In this document: piece by piece, positions 32,984 to 43,836 of the stretch | Layout: each line of letters opens with the position of its first letter | Numbering within the stretch: the stretch's first letter is position 1 | Position numbers and translations under genes: made by a program | Notes under the pieces: generated by a model | What the model saw: only the letters and a program-made list of their open reading frames with translations | The model's database searches: none | What the model was told of the DNA's origin: nothing | Origin: Adiantum capillus-veneris | Taxonomy: Eukaryota; Streptophyta; Polypodiopsida; Polypodiales; Pteridaceae | NCBI GenBank assembly: GCA_014529385.2 | Contig: CM043966.1 | Span: 97,212,087 to 97,276,086, forward strand | DNA length: 64,000 nucleotides | Direction of reading: 5' to 3'

Positions 32984-33456
32984 GTGTGCAGGATTGTGTC
33001 GGTGCCGCTAGCATCGGATCAACCTCCCAAAGCTGCTTGTGCATCTTGGGCCATCTTCAATCTCTTGGGTAAGGTTGCTTGGTCTTGCGATCTTTACCTT
33101 CTGTTCTTCCCACACTTTATCTCAGAGCTCTAATTTTGACATGTCGCAAGCAGTTGGGATATCTTCCTTTAAGTCTCTGCAACATACTTTCATATTGCCC
33201 AACACTGTCCTGAGCTTGTGGTGGGGATCAAATTCTCGTATCCCAGCTGGAAGCAACAACTCATATTGGCCTTCAAGTCACAACCTACGCTATGTGTCCT
33301 CCCATATAGCGCTAGTGATGTCTTTGATGTAGACATCGCTTTCACTAATCTATTGTATGTGATCAGCTGCACATGATGAGATTGCCAAATACATTCTTTA
33401 CGAATGGCACGCATAATACATTTCTTTTGATCTGGTGTCATATTTGCATTGGACAA
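32984..33456 (-). pseudogene. Protein-kinase-like pseudogene, N-terminal part
   Basis: Reading right to left, the frame at 33456-33190 (MTPDQKKCIMRAIRKECIW) and pieces from 33200 to 32984 lead towards ASGTDTIL, which joins HTALNAKCAHLVG across the C2a insertion. Stops and frame changes occur near 33018 and 33132. No domain is recognised in this part. The TSD copy 32984-32988 is included. Confidence 0.45.
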
Positions 33457-34224
33457 TAAAAAAACAGCATATCAAATAGAAATTCATGGTTGTGAATGAC
33501 ATTAACACTCTCACACTATCTCAGGTAAACTCTTAACCACCACTTGAAGACTTCAACAAATGTGCAAGGAAATATTGATAAAAATTGAAAATAATCTTCA
33601 CTTAAAATTGCAATCTGTTACAAGTGTAAAAAGCAGTTCAAACAAGTGGTCTATAAGAACTTAATTCAGATCAATCAATACATGTTAACAGTCTGACACA
33701 TTTCAACATATATTGAATTTTTAACTTATATTTTTCTCCGTGCGCACATACTAATTCAAACAAAGCACACACCGACTTAAAAACTTCAAAAACATTTAAA
33801 ACATTGGAAGTATACAGCTTGGACTAGCAAATTGTGTTCACACACTTTTTTACATAGAATTTATATAAATGTAGCAATCAAAAAGCGATGATAATTGATG
33901 CTCTTTAAAAAGATACAAAAGAATATTTAACATGCAAATTGTGTGTATTTAGATTTTTTACAGATAATTGATGTAAATGAAGCATTAAAAATAGCGACAA
34001 TGCTTGAGAGTCCTTTAAAAAGATTAAAAAAGAATATTAAACATGCAATTTGTGTGCAAATACTTTTTTACATGTAATTTATATAAATGGAACATTTAAA
34101 ATAGCGATGATTGAAAAATAAAGTATTCTTTTGAATATGATTAGCTAGTATATAATTTTAAATGGATAGTTAAAAACAACAAAATCAAATAATTCATACA
34201 TTTTGTATATGAAATATTCTTCAC
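33457..34224. other. AT-rich non-coding stretch
   Basis: No gene, repeat array or element end recognised. It has a loose internal repetition (AAAAAGAT-AAAAAGAATATT-AACATGCAA near 33910 and 34020). Confidence 0.5.
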
Positions 34225-34605
34225 AGCCGCGTTACCGACCAAGTATTTCATATACTTAATACTTAAAAAATTAATTGCACATGCACATCCAAATTATATG
34301 ATGTTCGTACGGCCGAGTTAACGACATGAACGTCACATGTATGCAAAAACAGATGCTTCTAACAAACAACACTCTATTAGCCACGTTACCGATCGAGTGC
34401 CGCCTGAATCTAAGGGAAAACAATGGCCTGCATACGAACATCATATAGCCGCGTTACTGACCGATGCCCATATGTTTTTTGGTAAAGGGGAAGGGAAGTT
34501 GACTTACCATAAGGATACTAGATTTGCCGCGTTACTGACGTAGTACCCAGACAGTAAGCCAATATTTACCACAAGGACACCATCTTCCCCGCGTCACCGA
34601 GGTGA
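34225..34605. repeat. Degenerate tandem array around CCGCGTTACCGAC
   Basis: Six copies start near 34227, 34312, 34380, 34447, 34525 and 34588, spaced 63-85 bp. Best copies: GCCGCGTTACCGACC, GCCACGTTACCGATCGAG, GCCGCGTTACTGACCGA. The DNA between them is AT-rich and less similar. Confidence 0.65.
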
Positions 34606-34639
34606 TGTCCCCGTGATAAGCATTGTTCCATAGAACAAC

Positions 34640-34840
34640 TTACACACACACTCCCATTGTGTGGTAAGGTACCTTATTACTACCATTATTACTGCCGTGC
34701 ACTACGACAAAAGGAACGCTACCACACAACGCATACACACACACAAAACACATACCCAGATCGTGTGGTCAGGTACTCTGTTGCTGCCGTGCACAGCGAT
34801 GTAGAGCACGCTCCCACATGACCCCCTCTCTCTCTCTCCT
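34640..34840. repeat. Diverged direct duplication
   Basis: A block with GTGTGGT-AGGTAC, then CTGCCGTGCAC and a CGCT-CCACA end, occurs at 34656-34728 and again at 34765-34818. Confidence 0.5.
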
Positions 34841-34872
34841 CTCTCCTCTCGACGTACCTGCAAAGGTGGTCT

Positions 34873-34875
<3 letters not shown>

Positions 34876-34945
<70 letters not shown>
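34876..34945. repeat. (CT)n microsatellite
   Basis: An uninterrupted run of about 68 bp. Confidence 0.95.
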
Positions 34946-34947
<2 letters not shown>

Positions 34948-34974
34948 AAGATGAAAGCAAGAGAAAAATATACC

Positions 34975-35115
34975 CAACGGGCCCGATTGGGCCCGCGTAT
35001 ATATAACGATGAGAGCTCGCCGGGCTTTTTAGTATCCCCGGCGGGCCCGTAGGGAAAATGGTGAATCTCGGCGGGCCCGTTAGCGATACTTAAATGCCCG
35101 GGGGGAATTTTGTAG
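34975..35115. other. GC-rich block with repeated GGGCCC
   Basis: Four GGGCCC hexamers (34980, 34990, 35043, 35075) and a CCCGGGG lie within 130 bp. The best context is CGGCGGGCCCGT, twice 32 bp apart. It may be a transposon end; no partner was found. Confidence 0.4.
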
Positions 35116-35307
35116 GTTTGCAGGTCACCATTAACCGGGTTTTGTGTGATTATGTTTACTGTGATCATGTAAGTGTGTCAATAAGACCTTGTGATCACAC
35201 AAAATTTGACGTAATTACGTAAATATTAAATCCCTGAGCTTTAAGCATGAGCTACAAGGGGGGTCCACCAAAGCAAGTAGGGGGCATGCTTGAGGGGTAT
35301 ACTCCTC

Positions 35308-35327
35308 GTCCCCCCCCCCCCCCCCCC

Positions 35328-35363
<36 letters not shown>
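35308..35363. repeat. C homopolymer and (CA)n
   Basis: About 19 C in a row, followed by CA repeats. Confidence 0.95.
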
Positions 35364-35365
<2 letters not shown>

Positions 35366-36014
35366 GCTGTGTATTGTGCAAAGTGCAAGAGCTCCCTCTC
35401 CTTCTCCAAGGAAGTAGAGAGATTGAGAGCTTACCCAACACTCTTGGCTATGGAATGAAAATCCAACCAAGAGCCATGCTTCAATGCTTAAGCTTTCCAT
35501 CTTCTCCATCTCCATTACTATGCTATTATGGATGCTAGCAAGAGGAGTGATGATAAGTGAGGAACTAAGTCTTTCTCCTACGAAATGTTTCTTCTTCCTC
35601 TTCCCTACCCTCATTCCGTGCTATCTCTCTCCACCTTTGAAGGTGCTTGAGGTCTTGCATTAGGAAAAAAATGGACTCATTTTCGGGCCTTTTAGCTCTA
35701 GTGAAAGAATTCTCCTTAGCCAATAGGCTAACGTTACGTAGAAAAAACCTTTTTTCTCATTTTGAAAATGTCCATGAAAACCATTTTGATGAAATTGTCA
35801 CTATCATCAGAAAAGTAAGGCGCTTGATAATGACATCTTACATAAGCGTCGAACGTCTTTTTATGACCCTTTGTTGCTATCCTATAAAGTGAAGTACTTG
35901 TACTTGTGCATCTTGCACAAGTATCAATCACCTTTTTACGAAGTACTCGCAATTTAAATTCGTACAGATTGTACTTAATAGTGATTGATAGGTAATATTT
36001 AAGACTATGAAGGA

Positions 36015-36105
36015 GTCAGAACCAAGCGAATAGAGGCCCTTGAGGGGTCTCTGGGACCTCTATGCGCTTGGTTCTGACCTCATGAGGCCCTAGGATTAAG
36101 GTATA
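36015..36105. repeat. Hairpin related to the neighbouring foldback
   Basis: TCAGAACCAAGCG and its complement CGCTTGGTTCTGA (36066-36078) enclose a GAGG-CCTC stem, followed by CCTCATGAGGCCCTAGG. It resembles the core of the 36119-36399 foldback. Confidence 0.7.
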
Positions 36106-36118
36106 GCATTTTTTAAGC

Positions 36119-36399
36119 CCACGGATGCATTCGGAACGTCCAAAAACCTTAGGTAGCTCTTTAAAACACTGAAATCTGACATCTCTAGCTCAAGATATAG
36201 CACTTTTGAGCCTAGGGCCTCATGAGGTCAGTACCAAGTGAATAGAGGTCCTTAACAGGTCTCGAGGGCCTCTTTTCGCTTGGTACTGACCTCATGAGGC
36301 CCTAGGCTCTAAAATGCTATATCTTGAGCTAGAGACGTCAGATTTCAGTGTTTTAAAGAGCTATCCTAAGGTTTTTGGATGTTCCAGATGCATCCGTGG
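36119..36399. repeat. Long inverted repeat (foldback), 281 bp
   Basis: Arms of about 132 bp (36119-36250 and 36268-36399) are complementary at more than 90% of positions by eye. They run from CCACGGATGCAT to the core TCAGTACCAAGTG. Shared blocks include CTTTAAAACACTGAAATCTG and TCTAGCTCAAGATATAGCA. It could be a MITE or a locus making long hairpin RNA. There is no ORF. Confidence 0.88.
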
Positions 36400-36639
36400 T
36401 ATTATTTTTTTATTTTGAAAACAACTCTTATGTGTTTTCTCTCATTGCACATCACATCACTCATTAAGATTCATAGACATGGATTTTTGTGTACACTTAA
36501 GTTGGGCTCTCGAAAAGCATTTTGTACAAGCATGCATTTAAGTGATTGAGAAAACTTTTACATATGTACTATGAGAAATAGAATTATAAAAAAAACTTCT
36601 GAATTTTTCATAATTACCTCTCTCTATGCTGAGTTGGCG

Positions 36640-36930
36640 TTTCTTACAGGGTCCAAAATTGAGTCCAACTTGCTCCTAATGGGACTAAGGCTTGGGATAG
36701 TTAATGCTTTCCACAAAGTTTATGTTATGCTTCTGATGCATGAATCTTTCCATCTTCATTGCATCACCTAGGTCACAAGGAACACAAAAGATTGTATTGT
36801 AACAAGTCTCTCTTGATGGGAGAAACTATAATACAAATGCCTATTGGAGGGGGGACTCGCTCCATATAAATCCGTTCCTCAACTGTTGTCATGTTCTCTA
36901 AACTCTCTCTATCATTGGTGCGAGGCTCTG
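36640..36930 (+). repeat. Diverged remnant of a G1-type LTR (opposite orientation)
   Basis: CTTTCCATCTTCATTGCA, AAGGAACACAAAAGATTG, GTCTCTCTTGATGGGAGAAA and CTATTGGAGGGGGGAC match, with changes, the reverse complement of 7990-8270. It is short and diverged, so it is an old fragment. Confidence 0.7.
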
Positions 36931-37084
36931 GATGTAAAGAGTCCCTCCTTGACTCCCCCATGTTGTGAACTGCGGAGAAACACCGTAGGTTGCAAGCTAC
37001 TACGGAGTGTAGCGGCCAAACAATCCCTCCGTGAACTTTGGTCCCAGAGGGCATATTTGGCCTTCAAGGACGATAATAAAATCT

Positions 37085-37290
37085 TATCTCTCTCTCCCCC
37101 TCCCCCTCCCCCCCCCCCCCATCTATCTCTCTCTCTCTTTATCTCCCTCTTCGCTCTCTACCTCTCTCTCCCTCTCTCTTTCCCTCCCTCTCTTTCTCTC
37201 TATTTCTCTCTCTCCCTCTATCTCTCTCTCTTTCCCTCCCCCTCTCTCTCTTCCTCCCCTCTATTTCTCTCTCTCCCTCCCTCTCTCTTT

Positions 37291-37349
<59 letters not shown>
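37085..37349. repeat. Pyrimidine-rich CT/CCCT simple sequence
   Basis: About 260 bp of CT, CCT and TTTC variants. ORFs across it are spurious. Confidence 0.95.
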
Positions 37350-37353
<4 letters not shown>

Positions 37354-37515
37354 TCTATTTCCTAACAAATCTACCAGGCACATTCATTTACAAACAAAGC
37401 TTAGATATTAGAACAACGTACAAGAAGATTGCATTTACTTCACTAAGCAACCTATATCAAATGAATGAGGTATGTGCACTTCTCTTTCTCGCTTTGTTTC
37501 TACATTTATGCATGT

Positions 37516-37992
37516 AAATGTGTGTGTGTGTGTGTGGAGTAGATACAATAGGGAAAGACGGGGGGGGGGGGGGGGGGGGGGGGGATGTTTTGTGATTACC
37601 TTAAGTTGTAGAATGGTTGGCCAATAGGTTGAGCATCCTATGAAAATTGTGGTAAACCCCCTTCAAAGATTCCGTCGCAAATAAACCAAAATTTCTTTAC
37701 AAACGAACCAAAATGTGTGTGTGTGTGTGTGTGTGTGTGCACACGTGTTTGTGAGTTTGTGTAAGAAAGAAGGTGGAGAGATATGGACAAGGGGGAGGGA
37801 GAGAGAGAATGTGTGCGTGTGTGTGTGTGTGTGTGGAGTAGATACAATAGGGAAAGAGGGGGGGATGTTTTGTGATTACCTTAAGTTGTAGAATGGTTGG
37901 CCAATAGGTTGAGCATCCTATGACAATTGCGGTAAACCCCCTTCAAAGATTCCGTCGCAAATAAACCAAAATTTCTTTACAAACGAACCAAA

Positions 37993-38023
<31 letters not shown>

Positions 38024-38078
38024 CGCGTGTTTGTGAGTTTGTGTGAGAGAGAAGGTGGAGAGAGAGATGGACAAGGGG

Positions 38079-38110
<32 letters not shown>
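37516..38110. repeat. Direct tandem duplication, about 280 bp, with microsatellites
   Basis: GGATGTTTTGTGATTACC occurs at 37583 and 37863 with the next 150 bp almost identical. Each unit has GT runs at both ends and a GA-rich tail; the first unit holds about 25 G in a row, the second 9. Confidence 0.9.
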
Positions 38111-38130
<20 letters not shown>

Positions 38131-38210
38131 GTGGGAGGTGGAGTAGGGAGGAGGACGGAGGGAGCTTGAAGCAAGCGTGATGGCATAAAGGAAGAGGGTA
38201 GAGTATGCAG

Positions 38211-38215
38211 AAAAA
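38211..38215. repeat. Target-site duplication AAAAA of C2b (left)
   Basis: It matches 44045-44049. The motif is simple, so the evidence is weaker than for the other elements. Confidence 0.6.
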
Positions 38216-38442
38216 TGTTAGCATATACATGTGGTAGTGATGTGTGTGAACACACTAGGACCGCCGGGGCATTTTTTCCCTCTTTAGGAGGTTTTTCCCC
38301 CCGTGCATTGTATATACGCCCATCACTTTAGGGCTATCTATCTTTACATTGCACACTAAGTAACACACTTTCTATTGTGTGCCTTGAGCTTCCTTCGTCT
38401 TCTCCAAGCTGTGTGTGTTTCTCTGCAACCCTAATTCCAACA
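38216..38442 (+). repeat. 5' LTR of C2b
   Basis: It is 227 bp, TGTTAGCATATACATG to CCTAATTCCAACA. Confidence 0.92.
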
Positions 38443-38444
38443 AT

Positions 38445-38456
38445 TGGTATCAGAGC
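38445..38456 (+). other. Primer-binding site of C2b
   Basis: TGGTATCAGAGC (initiator tRNA-Met). Confidence 0.92.
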
Positions 38457-39003
38457 AGGTCACGTCCTCCCGGGCTTAGTCGCCAGCTGCTCCAGCACAC
38501 GCCTCTCACTTTCTTCGATTTCAGTGAGCTTTGGCGAGCGTTCGCAGGTTGACAAATATTTTGGGAGAGCTCAAAGAGCTTGGTGTGCTCAGAATTTTGA
38601 TTTGGGCTCATTTCAACCTCCGTTTCCACTACAGGCAGTACTGCACAGGCTATTTCCTCATTTTGTGTAGAATTTTCGGGCAGTTTTCACATCAGGTGCA
38701 GCATTTACCATGGCTGACAACAACATAGATGTGTTCAAGATGTTTGCTGCTGAGGACAGGTTGGATGGGGACAACTACCCTATGTGGGCTTATATGATGC
38801 AACATGTTCTTGTGTCAAAGGGTGTCTCGAACATTGTGCAGGGCATTGATGTACGTCCTAGTTCTAAGGATGTAGGCGATGCTGAGGATGTTGCAGGTCT
38901 TGCTGCAAGGATTGCAGCTGTTAGAGTTGTTTTGCCTACAGTAGAACAAGCTCGTTGGGATGTTAAGGATGCGCAGGCTCATGCATTGATTGCGTTGTCT
39001 GTG

Positions 39004-39008
39004 AAGTG
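39004..39008. repeat. Target-site duplication AAGTG of the solo LTR (left)
   Basis: It matches 39791-39795. Confidence 0.85.
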
Positions 39009-39790
39009 TGTTAAGTATGGAGCCTGATTTACCCTTGTAATTTTCTGTGGTAAAAGCGCACATTTGTAAGGCCCCCATTATGAGGAGAAGCCATCGTGCG
39101 TGAAGGAAAATCACTCACCGGAAACCAAAATTTTCACGAACAAGAATCAAGGGAAACTTTAAAGGCCTCGGGGGCAGAGGCCCCCGAGACTTTTTTTTTC
39201 GCCGAAATATTCTTTTTCGCCGGAATATTATGGCCGTACGGCGGACGAAAAGTGGTTGGAAAACAACTGGTTGTTTGGCCGGTGGCCGGTAGTCAATGCC
39301 TGATGGCCGGTGGTTGGAAGTCAATGGCCGGTGGCCGGTGGCCGAATTCAAAAGTGGACTTGTCTTCTCAAGGGCGGCCACACATGGGCGGATTGGAGGG
39401 TCCGATTTGGACTTATTCGCACAAGGGCGGCTACACATGGTTGTCTCTCATAAGAGAGGGCAGCCCTTTTGGCCTATAAAAGGAGGCCATTTCTACACAC
39501 ATTTCATAGTGTGAAGTTGATGCAACAAGGTGAGTGTGAGGTGGTGAGAGTGAAGCAAGGCGGGAGCTCCATTAAGGGTATAATCCCTTTGTAAACTACT
39601 TCTTGTTTTGAAGTACTAAAGCCATTGAGTGGCTGCTTTCCCGTGGACGTAGCCCACGTTGGGTGAACCACGTATATCGTATGTACTCTCTCTCTCTCTC
39701 TCTACTCTATAATCTCGTGTATATAAATATGTTTCTCTCCATTAAGTAATCTACTCAATTATCTATTTAGCTACGTCTTATTTCCTAACA
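39009..39790 (+). mobile_element. Solo LTR of the C1 copia family
   Basis: It is 782 bp with TGTTAAGTATGGAG and TTATTTCCTAACA ends, matching the reverse complement of the C1 LTRs, and is flanked by AAGTG. No internal sequence remains, which is the product of LTR-LTR recombination. It is younger than C2b, which it interrupts. Confidence 0.93.
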
Positions 39791-39795
39791 AAGTG
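39791..39795. repeat. Target-site duplication AAGTG of the solo LTR (right)
   Basis: It matches 39004-39008. Confidence 0.85.
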
Positions 39796-40177
39796 CACCA
39801 TTGTTCCTCACATCCGTTCAACAAAATTTGAAAAACAGGCTTGGGATATTCTAGCAGGTCTTTATGGAAGCCGCAATGAGGCTAAAATTGCTTTGCTGCG
39901 TAAAGAGCTGGAGTCGAAGATTATGCATGAGAAAGATGATATGGACACTTTCCTTGCTAGTGTCAAGGATATCAATGAGCAGCTTATTTCTGCAGGTGAA
40001 GTCATTTCAGACAGTTCCCTTGTGCAGACTGTTCTTGATGCCTTACGAGATTCCTACCAGACTTTTGCTAGTACTTGGAGACTGATGACCCAAGGAAATC
40101 CTGAAGTTGTCAAGTTTGATGCATTATGCACATTGCTGTTGCAAGAGTCACTTTCCAGAAAAAACAGGACTAGGTAG

Positions 40178-40843
40178 CGTGCAGTTGAACAGGCTTTTAT
40201 TGCTTCTCAAAGAAAGGGTGGTAACATTAATGCAGCCACTTCTTATGGTTCTGCTGCGAGTGGAAAAAATTATGTTCCTAATGCTTCTGCTGGCAGTACT
40301 TTGTCTGGCAATTCTGGTGATAAGGGCAAAAAGAAGATGCGTTGCCATTATTGTAAAGCCAATGATCACTTGATCACGTTGTGTCCTAAGTTGAACGCCA
40401 AAGAGGCTAAGAAGAAAGAGGGTGGTTCCACTGCAAATGCTGGTTCCACTACAAATGCAGCCATTGTTGAGTCTTCTGTGAAAGGAGACTGTGTTGCTGA
40501 TGTTGATGCAGAATGGGCTTTTAGCACAAAGTGCACTTACAGTCCTGTTGTCCATGATGCATGCTTGTCAGTCGTTGCTGCAGATTCACATGTGTGGTAT
40601 TTCGATAGTGGTGCTACAAAGCACATTACCTCACATCGTGAATTGTTTACCTCTCTCGAGTCTGTCCCTCATGGGAATTCAATCACTTGTGCCAACAATG
40701 CCTCTTACCCAGTTCAGGGAGTTGGAAATTTTGTGCTCACTGCTGCTAATGGCAGTTCCTTCACACTTGTTGATGCACTTTATGTACCTGGGATCAAGAA
40801 GATCTCTTGTCTGTATGTGCACTTGCTAGACTTGGACTTGTAG
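40178..40843 (+). pseudogene. C2b zinc knuckle and protease
   Basis: It holds CHYCKANDHLITLC and HVWYFDSGATKHIT. It ends in the same frameshift after PGIKKI as C2a. Confidence 0.85.
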
Positions 40844-41535
40844 TCAAATTTGTGGATGACGATGTACGGTTCATGATCTCAGTTTTGGTGATGAAATTGT
40901 TGCATCTGGGCTTTTGTGCCGTGGGCTGTATAAGCTCACTTTGTATGGCAAGTGTGGACAAAATTTTGCAAATGCTGTTGCAGATTCAAGGGCTATTTCA
41001 GATGCAAAACTTTGGCATGCACGTTTTGGTCATTTGAATTTTGCCAGTTTGCTGCGTTTGCAAAAATCTGATATGGTTGCTTCTTTGCCGCCTCTTGAAG
41101 CACCTGTCAAACATGTTTTTGAAGGTTGTATTTTGGGTAAGACGCAGCGTTCTAAGTTTCCAAAGGATGGTTCAGTTCGGGCCACATGCAGGTTGCAGCT
41201 TGTGCATAGTGATGTTTGTGGGCCCATGCAAACTCCATCCTTGGGCAATTACCTGTACTTCGTGACTTTCATTGATGATTACTCCAGGCATGCATGGGTA
41301 TTTCCGCTTAAAGCGAAGTCCGAAGTTTTTATGTGCTTCAAACAATTTCTGGCTATGGCTGAAAATGTCTTGAAATGTACTATGGGCACCCTCCATTCCG
41401 ATTGAGGGGTGGAGTATATGTCTCATGAATTTAATGCATTTCTGGCTAGTCGTGGGATAAAACACCAATGTACAGTGCCTTATACACCTCAGCAAAATGG
41501 TGTCACTGACGGAAATGGCACGATGTATGGTCAAA
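40807..41535 (+). pseudogene. C2b integrase
   Basis: It reads WHARFGHLNFASLLRLQ, LVHSDVCGPMQTPS and FIDDYSRHAWVFPL, then LHSD and the shared TGA at 41403. About 20 bp that encode the AERKN part (catalytic Glu region) are deleted near 41505, unlike in C2a. Confidence 0.85.
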
Positions 41536-43760
41536 AGTCAAGCTTTGCCGCATTCTTTTTGGCTTGAGGCCATCATGTGTGCCACTTATGTACTTAACAG
41601 GTGTCCTATGAAAGCTTTGCAGTCTATTACTCCATATGAAGCATGGCATGATAGAAAGCCTTCTATTGAGCACATGCGTGTTTTTGGTTGTTTGGCATAT
41701 GCTTTGGTGCCACAAGTGTAGCGCAGAAAATTGGATGATAAGGCTGTCAAATGTATTTTTGTTGGTCATAGTGCTGAAATCAAAGGTTACAGGTTGTATC
41801 ATCCGCAAACAAAACGTATTCTGGTTTCTCGGGATGTAATGTTTGTGGAAGATTCTGTTCAGCCCTTGCAGTCATGTACTAGAGACAGTAATGTAAGCTC
41901 ACAGGACATTTATGACACTTTGTTGCCTCTTTTCAGTGGTGGAAATACGAATGTAAGTTCCAATGAGTCAAATATACAGCCTATGGGGGTTTCTGAAAAT
42001 GTTTTAGATCAGCATATTACTGATGCAGATGTACATGATGTACTTGATGAGGAAAGGGCTGAAAATGAGCAGGCTAGAGGTATGCCAAAATGGCTGGTGC
42101 ACACATTACGTGAGCAAATTGGATGCACCTTTGTCTAGTCGTACTCGTTCAGGCTCTCGCCATGCATCTTATGCATCAGATTGTTATGCTTTGGCTGTGT
42201 CTAGCTTACATAATGTTGAGGAGCCTCTGTCTTTTGATGAAGCACAGAATTCAAAAAATTGGATTGCTTCCATGCAATCAGAATATGATGCACTCATAGG
42301 AAATGACACATGGACTTTATGTGATTTGCCTCCTGGCAAAAAGGCCATTGGTACGAAGTGGGTTTACAAGTTGAAACGCAAGCCGGATGGTGAGATCGAT
42401 CGCCATAAGGCTCGACTTGTTGCAAAGGGTTATGCACAGCAAAAAGGCATAGATTATGAAGAGACTTTTCCTCCCACTTGTCGTATGACTACTGTGCGTT
42501 TTCTATGTACATTGGCAGCTTATTTTGGTTGGGATGTACATCAATCAGACATTGTTACTGCTTTCTTGAATGGTGACATATTTGAGGATGTTTATGTAAC
42601 GCAGCCTCGCGGTTTTGTCATAAAAGGACAAGAGGACAAAGTGTGCAAATGTAACAAGGCTTTGTATGGGTTGAAGCAATCTCCTCGTGCTTGGTATGAG
42701 AAATATGACACTGATTTGGTCAAACAAGGCTTTCGTAACGGTCCAACAGAAAGCACATTGTATTCAAAGCGTGAGGGTGATGTACTTCTCATTGTGGTTC
42801 TTTATGTTGATGATTTGCTGATCTCACTGGACCAAATGAGAGACACATTGCTGAGTTTAAGGCTGATTTGAATGCTACTTTCAAGATGAAAGATTTGGGG
42901 CTGTTGCATCATTACTGGGGTATACAGTTTAAGCAGTGTGATGGTGGTATTGCCTTGTGTCAGAAAAGTTACATAGAGACATTGCTATGTAAGTTTGGAC
43001 TTGAGGATTGCAAACCTATTGCCACTCCCATGGAAACACGTTTGAAGTTGAGTCTACATGATGCTTGCGATCCTGCTGATGTCACTCTTTACCAAACTGC
43101 TGTTGGCTGCCTCATTTATGTATGCAACACGAGGCCAGATATTCAGTTTGCAGTCTCACAGGTCAGCAGATTTATGCATAGCCCAGGGTCTAAGCATTGG
43201 CAGGCTGTCAAGAGGATTTTCCGCTACCTTAGTGGCACTTTACATCTTGGCTTGTTTTATCCCAAGGGGGAATCATTGCCGCCAAACTTACATGCTTTTT
43301 CGGAATGAGATTGGGCTGGTTGTTTTGACACGCGAGTGTCCACAAGTGGTTTTTATTTCATGCTTGGCAGTTCATGTATATCATGGTTGAGCAAGAAGCA
43401 ACCTACTGTGGCCACTTCGAGTTGTGCGGCTGAGTATAGGGTAGTCTTCACAGCTACGGTTGAGTGTGTATGGCTCAGACGCCTTATGGCTGATTTGGGT
43501 GTTGGACAGGACACTACCAACACTATCTACACTGACAGTCAAAGCGCATTGGCAGTTGCGAGGAACCCAGTTTTTCATGCTCTCACAAAGCACATTGAGG
43601 TGCATTACCACTATGTCAGGGAGAGGCTCTCAGCAGGAGAGATCAGCTTGGCTTATGTGCCAACATAGGACAACCTTGCAGATCTTTTCACAAAGGCATT
43701 GTCTCGTGAGAAGCTTGAAGCTTTCCGCAAAGCTTTGGGCTTACTCCCCTTTGTGGACTG
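41536..43760 (+). pseudogene. C2b RT and RNase H
   Basis: Successive frames give SFWLEAIMCATYVLNR, KWVYKLKRKPDGEIDRHKAR, SDIVTAFLNGDIFEDVY, VVLYVDDLLIS, a frame change, then MKDLGLLHHYWGIQFKQ, WAGCFDTRVSTSGFY, TSSCAAEYR and RNPVFHALTKHIEVHYHYVR. Breaks lie at 41719, 42112, 42825, 43306 and 43666. Unlike C2a it keeps TAFLNGD. Confidence 0.87.
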
Positions 43761-43824
43761 ATCCTATCCTCAAGGCATGGCACTTCCCTTTACTCATGTG
43801 CCAGCTCTCGTTCACCGCATCACT

Positions 43825-43836
43825 CCAAGGGGGATT
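43825..43836 (+). other. Polypurine tract of C2b
   Basis: CCAAGGGGGATT lies directly before the 3' LTR. Confidence 0.75.

Larger units (their letters stand above)
38710..40177 (+). pseudogene. C2b gag N-terminal part, split by a solo LTR
   Basis: From ATG 38710 it reads FAAEDRLDGDNYPMWAYMMQ to HALIALSVKC. The solo LTR (39009-39790) and its AAGTG duplication interrupt it, and the frame resumes with SIVPHIRS-like sequence at 39795 and AKIALLRKELESK. It ends at the TAG 40175-40177 that C2a also has. Confidence 0.85.
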
